Assembly: GCF_026626745.1 (NCBI RefSeq) | Contig: NZ_JAPNJW010000001.1 | Location: forward strand, 5,750,001 to 5,814,000 | Direction of reading: 5' to 3' | DNA length: 64,000 bases | Source of the DNA: Nannocystis sp. RBIL2 | GTDB lineage: Bacteria; Myxococcota_A; Polyangia; Nannocystales; Nannocystaceae | Shown here: piece by piece, positions 18,558 to 28,111 of the stretch | How the letters are laid out: every line of letters starts with the position of its first letter | Position numbering within the stretch: position 1 is the stretch's first letter | Program-made: the position numbers and the translations under genes | Notes under the pieces: model-generated | What the model was told of the DNA's origin: nothing | Databases searched by the model: none | The model's input: only the letters and a program-made list of their open reading frames with translations

Positions 18558-21500
18558 ATGAAGCTGTCCCGGCTCTTCACCAAGGATCAACCCCGTCCTT
18601 TCTCCGGCGTCGATTTCGAGCGCCGTAGCTCGCGGATCACCAACCCAGACGGGACGGTGGTGTTCGAAGCGAGCGACATCCAGGTCCCGCAGGGTTGGTC
18701 GCAGGTCGCCGTCGACATCATGGCGCAGAAGTACTTCCGCAAGGCGGGCGTGCCCGCCCGCCTGCGCAAGGTCGCGGAAGAGGGCGTGCCCGAGTGGTTG
18801 TGGCGCAGCGAGGCCGACACCGACGCGCTCGCCGTCCTGCCGCCCGAGCAGCGCATGGTCGGCGAGACCGACAGCCGCCAGCTGTTCCACCGCCTGGCCG
18901 GCTGCTGGACCTACTGGGGCTTCAAGCACGGCTACTTCAGCGACGAGGACTCGGCCCGCGTCTTCTACGACGAGCTGACCACCATGCTCGCCGACCAGGC
19001 CGTCGCGCCGAACAGCCCGCAGTGGTTCAACACCGGCCTGCACTGGGCCTACGGCATCACCGGTCCGGCCCAGGGTCACAGCTACTGCGACCCGGCCACC
19101 GGCGAGCTCGCCCTCTCGAACAACGCCTACGAGCGCCCGCAGCCGCACGCCTGCTTCATCTCCTCGGTCGGCGACGACCTCGTCGGCCCCGGCGGCATCA
19201 TGGACCTGTGGGTCCGCGAGGCCCGCCTGTTCAAGTACGGCTCGGGCACCGGCACCAACTTCTCCACCCTGCGCGGCGAGGGCGAGCCGCTGTCGGGCGG
19301 CGGTCGCAGCAGCGGCCTGATGAGCTTCCTGAAGATCGGCGACCGCGCCGCCGGGGCGATCAAGAGCGGCGGCACCACCCGGCGCGCCGCCAAGATGGTC
19401 ATCGTCGACGTCGACCACCCCGACGTCGAGAAGTTCATCGACTGGAAGGTCATCGAGGAGCAGAAGGTCGCCGCGCTGGTCGCCGGCAGCCGCCTGTGCA
19501 GCCGCCACCTCAACCTGGTCCTCGGGGCATGTCACGACGTCGCCCTCACCGGCGACGACCGCTTCGACCCGCGCAAGAACAAGGGCCTGCGCAAGGCGAT
19601 CCACAACGCCCGCGCCGCCGAGATCCCCGAGAGCTACGTGCAGCGGGCGATCGCCCTCGCCAGGCAGGGCGCGCGCGAGATCGAGTTCACCGAGTACGAC
19701 ACCAACTGGGACAGCGAGGCCTACGCCACCGTCTCCGGCCAGAACTCGAACAACTCGGTGCGCGTCACCGACGAGTTCCTGCGCGCCGTCGAAGAGGACA
19801 GCACCTGGGACCTCATCCGCCGCAGCGACCGCAAGGTCCACCGCACCGTGCGGGCGCGCGAGCTGTGGGACAAGATCACCTTCTCCGCCTGGGCCTGCGC
19901 CGACCCCGGCCTGCAGTTCGACACCACCATCAACGAGTGGCACACCTGCCCGAACGACGGCCGGATCAACGGGTCGAACCCGTGCTCCGAGTACATGTTC
20001 CTCGACGACACGGCCTGCAACCTGGCGTCGCTGAACCTGGCCAAGTTCCTCTCGCGCAGCAGCGGCGCCAGTGACCTCGACCTCGACGTCGACGCAGTGC
20101 GCCACGCCTGCAAGCTGTGGACGATGGTGCTCGAGATCTCGGTGCTCATGGCCCAGTTCCCGAGCGAGGCGATCGCGGTCCGCAGCTACAAGTACCGCAC
20201 CCTCGGCCTCGGCTACGCCAACCTCGGCACCTACTTCATGCTGCGCGGCATCGCCTATGACAGCGAGCTCGCGGTGGCGATCTGCGGCGGCGTCACGGCC
20301 CTGATGACCGCGGCCTGCTACAGCACCAGCGCCGAGCTGGCGCGCGAGCACGGCCCGTTCCCCGGCTACGCCGCCAACCGCGAGCCGATGCTGCGGGTCA
20401 TCCGCAACCATCGCCGCGCCGCCTACAACGCCGCCCGCGCCGAGTACGAGGGCCTGTCGATCGCGCCGATGGGCATCGCCCAGCACGTGTGCCCGAGCTA
20501 CCTGCTCAAGGCCGCCCAGGCCGAGTGGGACGCCGCCCTCCGCCTCGGCGAGCAGCACGGCTACCGCAACGCCCAGGTCACCGTCATCGCCCCGACCGGC
20601 ACCATCGGCCTGCTGATGGACTGCGACACCACCGGCATCGAGCCCGACTTCGCCCTGGTGAAGTTCAAGAAGCTCGCCGGCGGCGGCTACTTCAAGATCA
20701 TCAACCAGTCGGTGCCCGCCGCGCTCGCCACTCTCGGCTACACCGAGACGCAGATCGCCGACATCGTCCGCTACTGCAAGGGCGCCGGCACCCTCGTCGG
20801 CAGCCCGCGGATCTCCCACACCGACCTCAAGCGCAAGGGCTTCACCGACGAGGTGCTCGCGCGCATCGAGTCGGAGCTGGCCGGCGCCTTCGAGATCGGC
20901 TTCGTCTTCAACCGCTACGTCCTCGGCGACGGCTTCTGCCGCGACGTCCTCGAGTTCAGCGACGCCCAGCTCAACGACCCGACCTTCAACATCCTCGAGG
21001 GCCTGGGCTTCTCGGCCGAGGACATCCAGCGCGCCAACGACTTCGTGTGCGGCACCATGACCGTCGAGGGCGCCCCGCACCTGCGCGCCCAGCACCTGCC
21101 GGTGTTCGACTGCGCCAACAAGTGCGGCCGCTACGGCACCCGCTACATCGCCCCGATGGCGCACGTGCGCATGATGGCCGCCGCCCAGCCGTTCCTGTCC
21201 GGCGCGATCAGCAAGACCATCAACATGCCGAGCGACGCCAGCGTGCGCGAGGTCGAGAGCGTCTACGTCGCCTCGTGGAAGTACGCGCTCAAGGCCAACG
21301 CCCTCTACCGCGACGGCAGCAAGCTGAGCCAGCCGCTGAGCTCCGCGCTCGCGGTGGAGGCCGAGGACGACATGGGCGACGCCCTGGCGACCACGCAGCC
21401 GCAGGTGATCGAGAAGGTCACCGAGAAGATCGTCCACCGCTACCTCGCCAAGCGCCGGCGCATGCCCGACCGCCGCGGCGGTTACACGCAGAAGGCGACC

Positions 21501-22196
21501 ATCGGCGGCCACAAGGTCTACATCCACACCGGCGAGTACCAGGATGGTTCGCTCGGCGAGATCTTCATCGGCATGCACAAGGAGGGCGCCGCCTTCCGCA
21601 GCCTGATGAACTGCTTCGCCATCGCCATCAGCCTCGGCCTGCAGTACGGCGTCCCGCTCGAGGAGTACGTCGACGCCTTCGTGTTCAGCCGCTTCGAGCC
21701 CGCCGGCCCGGTGGTCGGCAACTCGCGGATCAAGATGTCGACCTCGATCATCGACTACATCTTCCGCGAGCTCGCAGTCACCTACCTCGACCGCAACGAG
21801 CTGGCCCACGTCAACCCCGAGGACCTCGAGCCCGACACGCTCGGCGACCAGAGCCAGAACGAGAACGTCGAGTTCCAGGACGAAGAGGTCGTCTCGGAGC
21901 GCATCGTCACCCCCGGCCCGCTCAAGCTCAGCGCCAACCTCCCGCGCGGCCCCGTCCCCGGCCAGAAGCGCCACGCGATCGAGGTCGAGGACCGCACCGC
22001 CACCGCCGAACCCGCCCGCGCCGCCAAGCCGCGCCCGGCCGCCGCCGCCGCCCCCAGCGTCAGCGAGCAGGTCCGCGTCGCCCGCATGTCCGGCTACGAA
22101 GGCGACGCCTGCGGCTCGTGCGGCAGCTTCACGATGGTCCGCAACGGCTCGTGCCTGAAGTGCGTCAGCTGCGGCGCCACCAGCGGCTGCTCCTGA
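18558..22196 (+). CDS. nrdJ: Adenosylcobalamin-dependent (class II) ribonucleotide reductase
   Basis: 1212 residues from the ATG at 18558, matching the long class II family. The catalytic barrel contains the NGSNPCSEY motif (about residues 470-478), with the Cys expected to carry the thiyl radical, followed by DDTACNLASLNL. Upstream stands CADPGLQFDTTINEWHTC, likely holding a redox Cys. The C-terminal tail ends in a zinc-ribbon-like CGSCGS...CLKCVSCG segment that probably re-reduces the active site. The enzyme makes deoxyribonucleotides with B12 and needs no oxygen. The frame is open further upstream but is not conserved. A GGAG sits 14 nt before the ATG. Paired NrdR-like boxes lie about 220 bp upstream. 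A GGGGCATGTCAC dyad-family word lies in frame at 19530, encoding GACH. Confidence 0.95.
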   Translation: MKLSRLFTKDQPRPFSGVDFERRSSRITNPDGTVVFEASDIQVPQGWSQVAVDIMAQKYFRKAGVPARLRKVAEEGVPEWLWRSEADTDALAVLPPEQRMVGETDSRQLFHRLAGCWTYWGFKHGYFSDEDSARVFYDELTTMLADQAVAPNSPQWFNTGLHWAYGITGPAQGHSYCDPATGELALSNNAYERPQPHACFISSVGDDLVGPGGIMDLWVREARLFKYGSGTGTNFSTLRGEGEPLSGGGRSSGLMSFLKIGDRAAGAIKSGGTTRRAAKMVIVDVDHPDVEKFIDWKVIEEQKVAALVAGSRLCSRHLNLVLGACHDVALTGDDRFDPRKNKGLRKAIHNARAAEIPESYVQRAIALARQGAREIEFTEYDTNWDSEAYATVSGQNSNNSVRVTDEFLRAVEEDSTWDLIRRSDRKVHRTVRARELWDKITFSAWACADPGLQFDTTINEWHTCPNDGRINGSNPCSEYMFLDDTACNLASLNLAKFLSRSSGASDLDLDVDAVRHACKLWTMVLEISVLMAQFPSEAIAVRSYKYRTLGLGYANLGTYFMLRGIAYDSELAVAICGGVTALMTAACYSTSAELAREHGPFPGYAANREPMLRVIRNHRRAAYNAARAEYEGLSIAPMGIAQHVCPSYLLKAAQAEWDAALRLGEQHGYRNAQVTVIAPTGTIGLLMDCDTTGIEPDFALVKFKKLAGGGYFKIINQSVPAALATLGYTETQIADIVRYCKGAGTLVGSPRISHTDLKRKGFTDEVLARIESELAGAFEIGFVFNRYVLGDGFCRDVLEFSDAQLNDPTFNILEGLGFSAEDIQRANDFVCGTMTVEGAPHLRAQHLPVFDCANKCGRYGTRYIAPMAHVRMMAAAQPFLSGAISKTINMPSDASVREVESVYVASWKYALKANALYRDGSKLSQPLSSALAVEAEDDMGDALATTQPQVIEKVTEKIVHRYLAKRRRMPDRRGGYTQKATIGGHKVYIHTGEYQDGSLGEIFIGMHKEGAAFRSLMNCFAIAISLGLQYGVPLEEYVDAFVFSRFEPAGPVVGNSRIKMSTSIIDYIFRELAVTYLDRNELAHVNPEDLEPDTLGDQSQNENVEFQDEEVVSERIVTPGPLKLSANLPRGPVPGQKRHAIEVEDRTATAEPARAAKPRPAAAAAPSVSEQVRVARMSGYEGDACGSCGSFTMVRNGSCLKCVSCGATSGCS

Positions 22197-22329
22197 ACCG
22201 CCCGCCGTGCGCGGATCTTGCTTCCCAGCGGGATCCGCGCATCGCGTCGCTGCACCACTGTTGCCCGCCGGGCCCTGGGCGGTACTCTTGGCCGATGATG
22301 ACGGCCAGGTCGCCGCGCAGGGACGCACC

Positions 22330-23718
22330 ATGACAGCCAAGCTCCGCGCCGTCGCGCTCGTCGGGATGGGCATGCTCTTCGGGGCAGGTCTCTCGGGATA
22401 TGTCCAATCGGCCATCGCCCAGCCCGGCGCGCAGGTCGCCCAGTCGGCGCCGGCCGACTACTCGCGCTACCGCAAGCTCGACATGTTCGCGCGGGCGCTG
22501 ACCATCCTCGAGAACCACTACGTCCGCCCGGTCGACAGCGAGAAGCTGATCTACGGCGCCATCGCCGGCCTGGTCGCCGAGCTCGACCCGCACAGCGAGT
22601 TCCTCCCGCCGCGCGAGGCGAGGCTGCTGCGCGAGGACATCGAGGGCAGCTTCGGCGGCGTCGGCATGGTCGTCATCCTGCGCCAGGAGACCGAGCCGCA
22701 GGCGCGCTACGTCCTCGAGGTCCGCGAGGTCGTCGCCAAGGGTCCGGCCGAGCGCGCCGGCGTGGTCGTCGGTGACCTCATCCCCTCGATCGAGGGCAAG
22801 CCGATCAGCCACTTCTTCGACCTGCGGCGCGCCATCATGGCCATGCGCGGCGCACCTGGCACGAAGGTCACCTTCACCCTCGAGCGGCCCGCGCCCAAGG
22901 TCGACGGCAAGCCCGGCAAGCCGAGCGTGCGCAACGTCGTCGTCACCCGCGAGTACATCGACAGCCCCGCGGTCACCAGCAAGGCGCTCGGCGAGGGCCT
23001 CGGCTACGTGCGCCTGCGCGACTTCTCCGAGACCAGCGGCCGCGAGTTGGCGGCCGCGCTCGCCACCTTGCGCGACCAGTCGCGCGACGGCCTCGCTGGC
23101 GTCGTCCTCGACCTGCGCGACAACGGCGGCGGCCTGCTCGACCAGGCGATCCACATCGTCGATCTCTTCGTCAACGAGGGCCCGATCGTGCGCACCCGCG
23201 GCCGCCGCGGCGAGCTCCTCGACGAGGCCCGCGCGGTCCCCGGCCAGGCCTGGTCCAAGCTCCCGCTGGTCGTGCTCGTCAACAAGTCGTCCGCCTCCGC
23301 CTCGGAGATCGTCGCCGGCGCTCTGCAAGATCACCGGCGCGCCCTCATCGTCGGCGAGCGCACCTACGGCAAGGGCTCCGTCCAGGCCCCCTTCGAACTC
23401 GGCGACGGCTCCCTGCTCAAGCTGACGATCGCCCTCTACTACACCCCCAACGATCGCCTCATCCAGGCCAGCGGCATCCAGCCCGACGTCGTCGTCGGCG
23501 CCGACTTCCGACCTTACAAGGACAGCCAGCCCGAGCTCGAGCCCGAGCGCGCCCAGCCGCGACACCTCAAGCCCGAGGACTTCGGCTACCCCGCCGGTTC
23601 CATGCAGGACGACAGCGAGGCAGTGCGCGCCGCGGCCGAGGACGCCCAGCTGCGCGTCGCAGTGCAGCACCTGCGCGGCCTCGTGCGCGTGCCGGCGCGC
23701 GGCGGTCGGCGGAGGTAG
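22330..23718 (+). CDS. S41 family C-terminal processing protease (CtpA-like)
   Basis: 462 residues from the ATG at 22330, with AGGGA upstream. The signal peptide (to about residue 30, AIAQPG) contains dyad-family words in its codons (22376-22408). Residues 45-105 are the N-terminal helical domain (ENHYVRP, LDPHSEFLPP). A PDZ domain follows (about 105-200), then the S41 catalytic core with NKSSASASEIVAGAL (nucleophile Ser) and ERTYGKGSVQ (general-base Lys). It is a periplasmic protease that trims C-termini of envelope proteins. The polysaccharide deacetylase follows after 42 nt on the same strand. This is one of three S41 genes in the window. The last 70 residues are a charged tail. Confidence 0.93.
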   Translation: MTAKLRAVALVGMGMLFGAGLSGYVQSAIAQPGAQVAQSAPADYSRYRKLDMFARALTILENHYVRPVDSEKLIYGAIAGLVAELDPHSEFLPPREARLLREDIEGSFGGVGMVVILRQETEPQARYVLEVREVVAKGPAERAGVVVGDLIPSIEGKPISHFFDLRRAIMAMRGAPGTKVTFTLERPAPKVDGKPGKPSVRNVVVTREYIDSPAVTSKALGEGLGYVRLRDFSETSGRELAAALATLRDQSRDGLAGVVLDLRDNGGGLLDQAIHIVDLFVNEGPIVRTRGRRGELLDEARAVPGQAWSKLPLVVLVNKSSASASEIVAGALQDHRRALIVGERTYGKGSVQAPFELGDGSLLKLTIALYYTPNDRLIQASGIQPDVVVGADFRPYKDSQPELEPERAQPRHLKPEDFGYPAGSMQDDSEAVRAAAEDAQLRVAVQHLRGLVRVPARGGRRR

Positions 23719-23760
23719 CGCCTGGACTCGCCCGGCGCTCCGTCGCTCCGGCCCACCGCG

Positions 23761-24672
23761 ATGCCGTCGTGGGCGCGCGCCTCGTTGGTCGCGTGGTGGG
23801 TGCTCGCCGCGGCGTTGTTCTGGCTCGCGCCCGCACCGCCGCTCGCCCCGCTCGCGGCCGCCGAGGACGAGGCGATCTTCCAGCGCCAGGTCGACGAGAC
23901 CGTCGCGCGCACGCGTCGCTGGCAGGACTCGCGCGGCGACCTGCAGATCCCCTGGGACGCAGCGCGCGGCCACCTTGCGATCGTCATCGACGACATCGGC
24001 CGCGAGCTGCACTACTTCGACCAGCTGCTCGCGCTGCGCTTCCCGTTGACCTTCAGCATCGTCCCGGGTGGGGTCTTTGCCGTGGGCGCCCAGCTCCGGC
24101 TGCGGGGCGACCGTCGCCGGCCGCGGGAGATCCTCCTTCATCTCCCGAGCGAGCCGCTCGACGCCGGCAAGATGACCGCCGGTCCCGAGGCGCGGGAGCA
24201 ATTCCTCCGCCTCGGCGCCTCGGCCGACGAGCTGCGGGCGGCGCTGCGGGCGGCGCTGGACCGCGTCCCCGTCGCGGTCGGCATCAACAATCACATGGGC
24301 TCGCGGCTCACCGCCGACCGGGCCGCCATGGACGCGCTGATGCCCGAGCTGCGGGCGCGCGGCCTGTTCTTCCTCGACTCGCGGACGACCGCGCACAGCC
24401 AGGGGCTCGCGGCCGCGGACGCCGCGGGGGTCCCGGCGCTCGGGCGCGACGTGTTTTTGGACCACGATCCGCGCCCCGAGGCGATTTTGGCCCAGCTTCA
24501 CCAGGCCGCCGCCCTCGCCCGCGAGGCCCCGACCGTCGTCATTGCCCATCCCTCGCAGGAGGTTGTGGAGGCCCTGCGGACCGAGCTTCCGCGGCTGCAC
24601 CGGGACGGGATCGGCGTCTTTCCGCTGCGCGAGATCCTCGCACGCCGCGGCCTCGACAAAGTGCGGGAGTGA
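23761..24672 (+). CDS. Divergent polysaccharide deacetylase family protein (YibQ-like)
   Basis: 303 residues. The signal peptide or anchor covers residues 8-35. The core matches the divergent deacetylase family: AIVIDDIG at about 73-80, FPLTFSIVP, EILLHLPSEP, GINNHMGSRL and FFLDSRTT, in the usual order. NodB-like folds of this kind act on cell-wall or surface polysaccharides, though catalytic activity has not been shown for most of the family. It sits 42 nt after the S41 protease. This protease-deacetylase order is frequently seen in proteobacterial genomes, often with an EnvC/NlpD-type gene, which is absent here. It ends about 130 nt before the FHA gene. Confidence 0.88.
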   Translation: MPSWARASLVAWWVLAAALFWLAPAPPLAPLAAAEDEAIFQRQVDETVARTRRWQDSRGDLQIPWDAARGHLAIVIDDIGRELHYFDQLLALRFPLTFSIVPGGVFAVGAQLRLRGDRRRPREILLHLPSEPLDAGKMTAGPEAREQFLRLGASADELRAALRAALDRVPVAVGINNHMGSRLTADRAAMDALMPELRARGLFFLDSRTTAHSQGLAAADAAGVPALGRDVFLDHDPRPEAILAQLHQAAALAREAPTVVIAHPSQEVVEALRTELPRLHRDGIGVFPLREILARRGLDKVRE

Positions 24673-24800
24673 ACGTTGTTATTGCCGGAGCGGCAGCAAC
24701 GGCTGGGTTGGCTGGCTCCGAGCGTGCGGATGCGGAGCCGCGGCGCCGCGGGCTCGCTTGACAGTAATTCGCTGAACTTCCTACCCTGAAGCTCACACGG

Positions 24801-25910
24801 ATGGCCCTGCGACTGATCATCGAGGACGAAGAGGGCGCGACCACGATCGTGCCGCTCGGCGAAGAGGAGATCACGATCGGACGGGAGCCAGGGAACACCA
24901 TCCAGCTCACCGAGCAGAACGTCTCCCGACAGCACGCGCGGCTCACCCCAGGTTCGGACGGGTGGGTGATCGAGGACCTCGACAGTTACAACGGCGTCCG
25001 GGTGAACGGAGTCCTCATCGAGGGCACGGTCAACCTCAACGAGGGCGACGTGGTGCAGATCGGCGATTACCACCTCGCCATCACCAACAACGCCGAACAG
25101 ACCACCCTCAACATCGACCGTCAGGGTGGCGCGCCGGGGACCGATCCGATGCGCGCCGCCCCCAGCATGGATCTGCCGCGGATCCAGGCCACCGAAGCCA
25201 CGGCGTTGATCGCTCCGCCGCCGCCGCTGCCCGACACGTCGCGCGATCGCGACGACGAGCGACACACGGAACAGCCCGCTGAGGGCAAGGGTCGCGGCTT
25301 GTTGTTCGCCTTGCTCGCAGTGTTCCTGATCGGCGGAGGCTTCGTCGCATATCAGTTCGCCGGTGGTGGTGGTGCTGGCACCGAGACGCCGAAGGGACCG
25401 AAGGTCGATCCGCCGGCGAAGGTCGAAGAGCCGCCGGCGCCCGAGCCGAAGGTCGAGGCCAAGGCGCCCGAGCAGCCGCCGCCCGAGCAGCCGCCGCTGC
25501 CCAACGATCCCGTCCCCGGAGTCACCTCCGCCGAGCCGAGCGATCCGCCGGTCGAGGACCCGCCGCCGACCAAGACCGAGAAGCCCGTGGTTCCCAAGGG
25601 CGAGAAGGTCGTCAAGCCGCCGCCGCCGACCAAGGCCGACAAGCCGCCGGTGCCCAAGGGCGATCCGGTGCAGCTCCTCGAGGACGCGCGCAAGGCCAAC
25701 CTCGCCGGCAACGCCACCCAGGCCTACGACCTCGCCAAGAAGAGCTACGAGATCGACAAGACCTCGAACGCGCTGGCGCTGATGGGCGCCTCCGCTTGCA
25801 AGATGGGCGATCAGGCCAAGGCCAAGTCCGCCTTCAAGAAGCTGACGGATCCGAATCGACAGAAACAGATGGTCTCGGTATGCGCCGAACGCGGGATCGT
25901 GCTCGAGTGA
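24801..25910 (+). CDS. FHA-domain membrane protein with Pro-rich linker and TPR-like tail
   Basis: 369 residues. An N-terminal FHA domain spans about residues 5-95, with phosphothreonine-binding landmarks IGREPGN (about 28-34), SRQHAR and NGVRVNG. One transmembrane helix lies at about 163-186 (LLFALLAVFLIGGGFVAYQF). The next 100 residues are Pro/Lys/Glu-rich and repetitive (PPTK, VPKG). The last 75 residues contain two TPR-like helices (ARKANLAGNATQAYDLAKKSYEID). The topology puts FHA in the cytoplasm and the linker and tail in the periplasm. It probably reads Ser/Thr kinase phosphorylation, which is abundant in Myxococcota; no kinase gene is present in this window. Confidence 0.88.
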   Translation: MALRLIIEDEEGATTIVPLGEEEITIGREPGNTIQLTEQNVSRQHARLTPGSDGWVIEDLDSYNGVRVNGVLIEGTVNLNEGDVVQIGDYHLAITNNAEQTTLNIDRQGGAPGTDPMRAAPSMDLPRIQATEATALIAPPPPLPDTSRDRDDERHTEQPAEGKGRGLLFALLAVFLIGGGFVAYQFAGGGGAGTETPKGPKVDPPAKVEEPPAPEPKVEAKAPEQPPPEQPPLPNDPVPGVTSAEPSDPPVEDPPPTKTEKPVVPKGEKVVKPPPPTKADKPPVPKGDPVQLLEDARKANLAGNATQAYDLAKKSYEIDKTSNALALMGASACKMGDQAKAKSAFKKLTDPNRQKQMVSVCAERGIVLE

Positions 25911-25920
25911 GCGGGGGTTC

Positions 25921-25950
25921 TTCGGGACATGTCCTGAAGAACATGTTTAG
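25921..25950. repeat. Dyad-family element carrying the start codon of the next gene
   Basis: TTCGGGACATGTCCTGAAG at 25921 is a near-complete 20-bp palindrome with the exact core GGACATGTCC (25925-25934). It is followed by AACATGTT, whose ATG (25943) is the start of the FG-GAP protein. It lies 11 nt after the FHA gene stop. Confidence 0.8.
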
Positions 25951-27697
25951 ACTCCTGACCGTCACCGGCGTCGTCCTCGTCGCCGGGCCCGCGTGGGCCG
26001 CCCCGTGGGAGGACGCGACGGCGATGACGATCGGGCCCACCGCGGAGTGGTCGAACAAGGTCGAGCTCGCCGACATCAATGGTGACGGGCGGGTCGACAT
26101 CCTGTTCGCCAACGGGGCCGGCTACTCCTCGCCCGAGGATCCGGAGCCGAACCGGGCCTTCCTCAACCAGGGCCCCGGCATGCCGTTCACCGACGTCAGC
26201 GACGAGGTGTTCGGCCCCGAGCCTGACTTCACGCGCGCGATCAAGGTGCGCGACCTCGACGGCGACGGCAACGTCGACATCATCGTCGCCAACACCTTCG
26301 AGAGCCCGAGCCGGCTCTACCTCGGCGACGGCCAGGGCGGCTTCACCGAGGCGAGCGACGACCTCCCGCAGGCCTCGCACAGCTTCGGCGACGTCGAGCT
26401 CGGCGACGTCGACGGCGACGGCGACCTCGACGCGGTGCTCGCCGACTGGGGCCCCGGCGCCGCCAACCAGAGCTCGGGCATCACGCGCCTGTGGCTCAAC
26501 GACGGCGGCGTCTTCACCGACGTCACCGACACGAACATGCCCGACGCCCTGGTGGCCTGGTCGTGGGAGCTCGAGTTCGCCGACGTCGACAACGACCTCG
26601 ACCTCGACGTGCTCGTCTCGTGCAAGTCGTGCACGGGCTCGTACATGTTCGTCAACGACGGCACCGGCGTGTTCACCGACGCCTCGGACAAGCTGCCGCA
26701 GTACGGCAACAACTACGAGTTCGAGGCGATCGACCTGACCGGCGACGGCTACCTCGACCTCATCACCATCAACGACGGCCCGCAGTCGCGCGAGCACATC
26801 TTCGTCAACGACGGCGCCGGCGGCTTCGTCGACGCCACCGCCGACCTCTGGCCCGACAGCGACAACCCGGCCGGCGACGACAACATGATCGCCTTCCTCG
26901 ACTACGAGAGCGACGGCGACGCCGACTTCGTGATCGCCGGCCTGTTCGGCAGCGACGATCGCCTGATGCTCAACAGCGGCGACGGCCACCTCGAGATCGC
27001 CGACGCCTTCATGCCCGCCAACTCGATGGGCACTCTCGGCATCGCGGTCGCCGATCTCGACGGCGACAAGAAGATCGACGTCGTCCTCTCCGAGGGCGAG
27101 GCGCCGCAGAGCGCCGACCGCGTGTTCCTCGGCGTCGACGTCGCCGAAGACACCGCGGCCCCGAAGATCTCCCTCGTCACCCTGGTCGACGGCGGCGTGG
27201 TCGCGCGGATCCACGACAACAAGACCCCCGTCATGCCGCACGACTTCCAGTCGGTCGTGCTGGTCGCCGGCGGCACCGAGGTCCCCATGCAGTGGTACGG
27301 CGAGGCGCTGTGGCGCGGCACCCCGAGCGAGGCGTTCGGCCAGCTGTGCGCCGTCGATGCCGCCGGCAACGAGACCTGCGTGATGTTCGGCGAGGACCCC
27401 GGCGAGACCGACACCGACGGCACCACCAGCACCACCGACGGCCCGGACCCCACCACCAGCACGAGCGACGCGCCCACGACCGGCGACGACCCGACCACCG
27501 GCCCCGGCCCCGGCACCACCACCGGCGAGCCCGGCACCACCGGCGACACGACCTCCAGCGACGACACCGCCAGCACCGGCGACACCGGCGGCGTCGACGA
27601 CGACGGTGGCTGCGGCTGCCGCCAGCAGCCTGCCAACTCCGCCGGCCTGCTCGCCCTCGGCCTGCTCGCCCTCCTCCGGCCCCGCCGGCGCCGCTGA
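25943..27697 (+). CDS. Secreted FG-GAP/VCBS-repeat protein with MYXO-CTERM-type sorting tail
   Basis: 584 residues. The signal peptide (1-20) ends AWAAPW. The body has at least seven repeats with Ca-binding loops such as DINGDGRVDI, DLDGDGNVDI and DVDGDGDLDA, typical of beta-propeller FG-GAP proteins. A Thr/Gly/Asp-rich linker (about residues 490-555) leads to the C-terminus GCGCRQQ, a hydrophobic stretch GLLALGLLALL and a PRRRR tail. That is the MYXO-CTERM pattern, thought to be processed by a myxosortase for surface anchoring. The chosen ATG lies inside a dyad-family element; upstream in-frame sequence is not signal-like. It is predicted to sit on the cell surface; a structural or adhesive role is likely but unproven. 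Confidence 0.9.
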   Translation: MFRLLTVTGVVLVAGPAWAAPWEDATAMTIGPTAEWSNKVELADINGDGRVDILFANGAGYSSPEDPEPNRAFLNQGPGMPFTDVSDEVFGPEPDFTRAIKVRDLDGDGNVDIIVANTFESPSRLYLGDGQGGFTEASDDLPQASHSFGDVELGDVDGDGDLDAVLADWGPGAANQSSGITRLWLNDGGVFTDVTDTNMPDALVAWSWELEFADVDNDLDLDVLVSCKSCTGSYMFVNDGTGVFTDASDKLPQYGNNYEFEAIDLTGDGYLDLITINDGPQSREHIFVNDGAGGFVDATADLWPDSDNPAGDDNMIAFLDYESDGDADFVIAGLFGSDDRLMLNSGDGHLEIADAFMPANSMGTLGIAVADLDGDKKIDVVLSEGEAPQSADRVFLGVDVAEDTAAPKISLVTLVDGGVVARIHDNKTPVMPHDFQSVVLVAGGTEVPMQWYGEALWRGTPSEAFGQLCAVDAAGNETCVMFGEDPGETDTDGTTSTTDGPDPTTSTSDAPTTGDDPTTGPGPGTTTGEPGTTGDTTSSDDTASTGDTGGVDDDGGCGCRQQPANSAGLLALGLLALLRPRRRR

Positions 27698-27701
27698 GTC
27701 G

Positions 27702-27780
27702 TCTGTCCCGCAGGACATGTCCCCTCGGGCATCCGAGGGTTGTCCGATGGAACAGGTCCTTCGGGGCATGTTCCATTGGC
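27702..27780. repeat. Dyad-family hairpin array after the FG-GAP gene
   Basis: It contains CTGTCCCGCAGGACATGTCC (exact core at 27713-27722), CCTCGGGCATCCGAGG, and GATGGAACAGGTCCTTCGGGGC leading to CATGTTCCATTGG, in which ATGGAACA and TGTTCCAT are inverted. It probably acts as the transcript end of the FG-GAP gene. Confidence 0.65.
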
Positions 27781-28013
27781 CAGGCGTAACGACCTACCGC
27801 CGCCGCACCTGTCCTCGGCCCGTTCGGCGAGCACGCCGACCGCCGAGCGCGCCGGCGCCGGCGACCGAGCTCGACCGTGTCGACGCTGCGGAGCCGAGTG
27901 AGCCGACGGCCGCTCCCTGCATCGAGCCGCCCGAAGATCGGCGCGTGATCCGCGGACTCGCGGACGCCGAACCTTCTTCAAGCGGCCGTCAGAGGGACGA
28001 CCCGGAGGGTCGC

Positions 28014-28029
28014 GAGGCCAGATGGCCTC
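28014..28029 (-). terminator. Possible GC hairpin downstream of tRNA-Arg
   Basis: GAGGCC-AGAT-GGCCTC forms a perfect 6-bp stem 6 nt beyond the tRNA 3' end on the minus strand. There is no T-run, so this is a weak call. Confidence 0.35.
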
Positions 28030-28034
28030 GCAGA

Positions 28035-28111
28035 TGGTGCGCTCGGCAGGATTCGAACCTGCGGCCCTCGGGTTCGAAGCCCGATGCTCTATCCAGCTGA
28101 GCTACGAACGC
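28035..28111 (-). tRNA. tRNA-Arg (anticodon TCG)
   Basis: On the minus strand the acceptor stem GCGTTCG pairs with CGAGCGC (one G-T pair), then discriminator A and an encoded CCA. The D arm is GCTC...GAGC. The anticodon stem TCGGG/CCCGA holds loop CTTCGAA with anticodon TCG. The T arm is GCAGG-TTCGAAT-CCTGC. It decodes CGA, a rare codon in GC-rich genomes. It stands alone between two protein genes. Confidence 0.96.

Noticed and set aside
18399..22415. 1338-codon open frame antisense to nrdJ
   Set aside because: It is the mirror of a GC-rich gene. Its product is Val/Gly/Ala/Asp-rich without domains, and the plus strand encodes a complete recognised enzyme.
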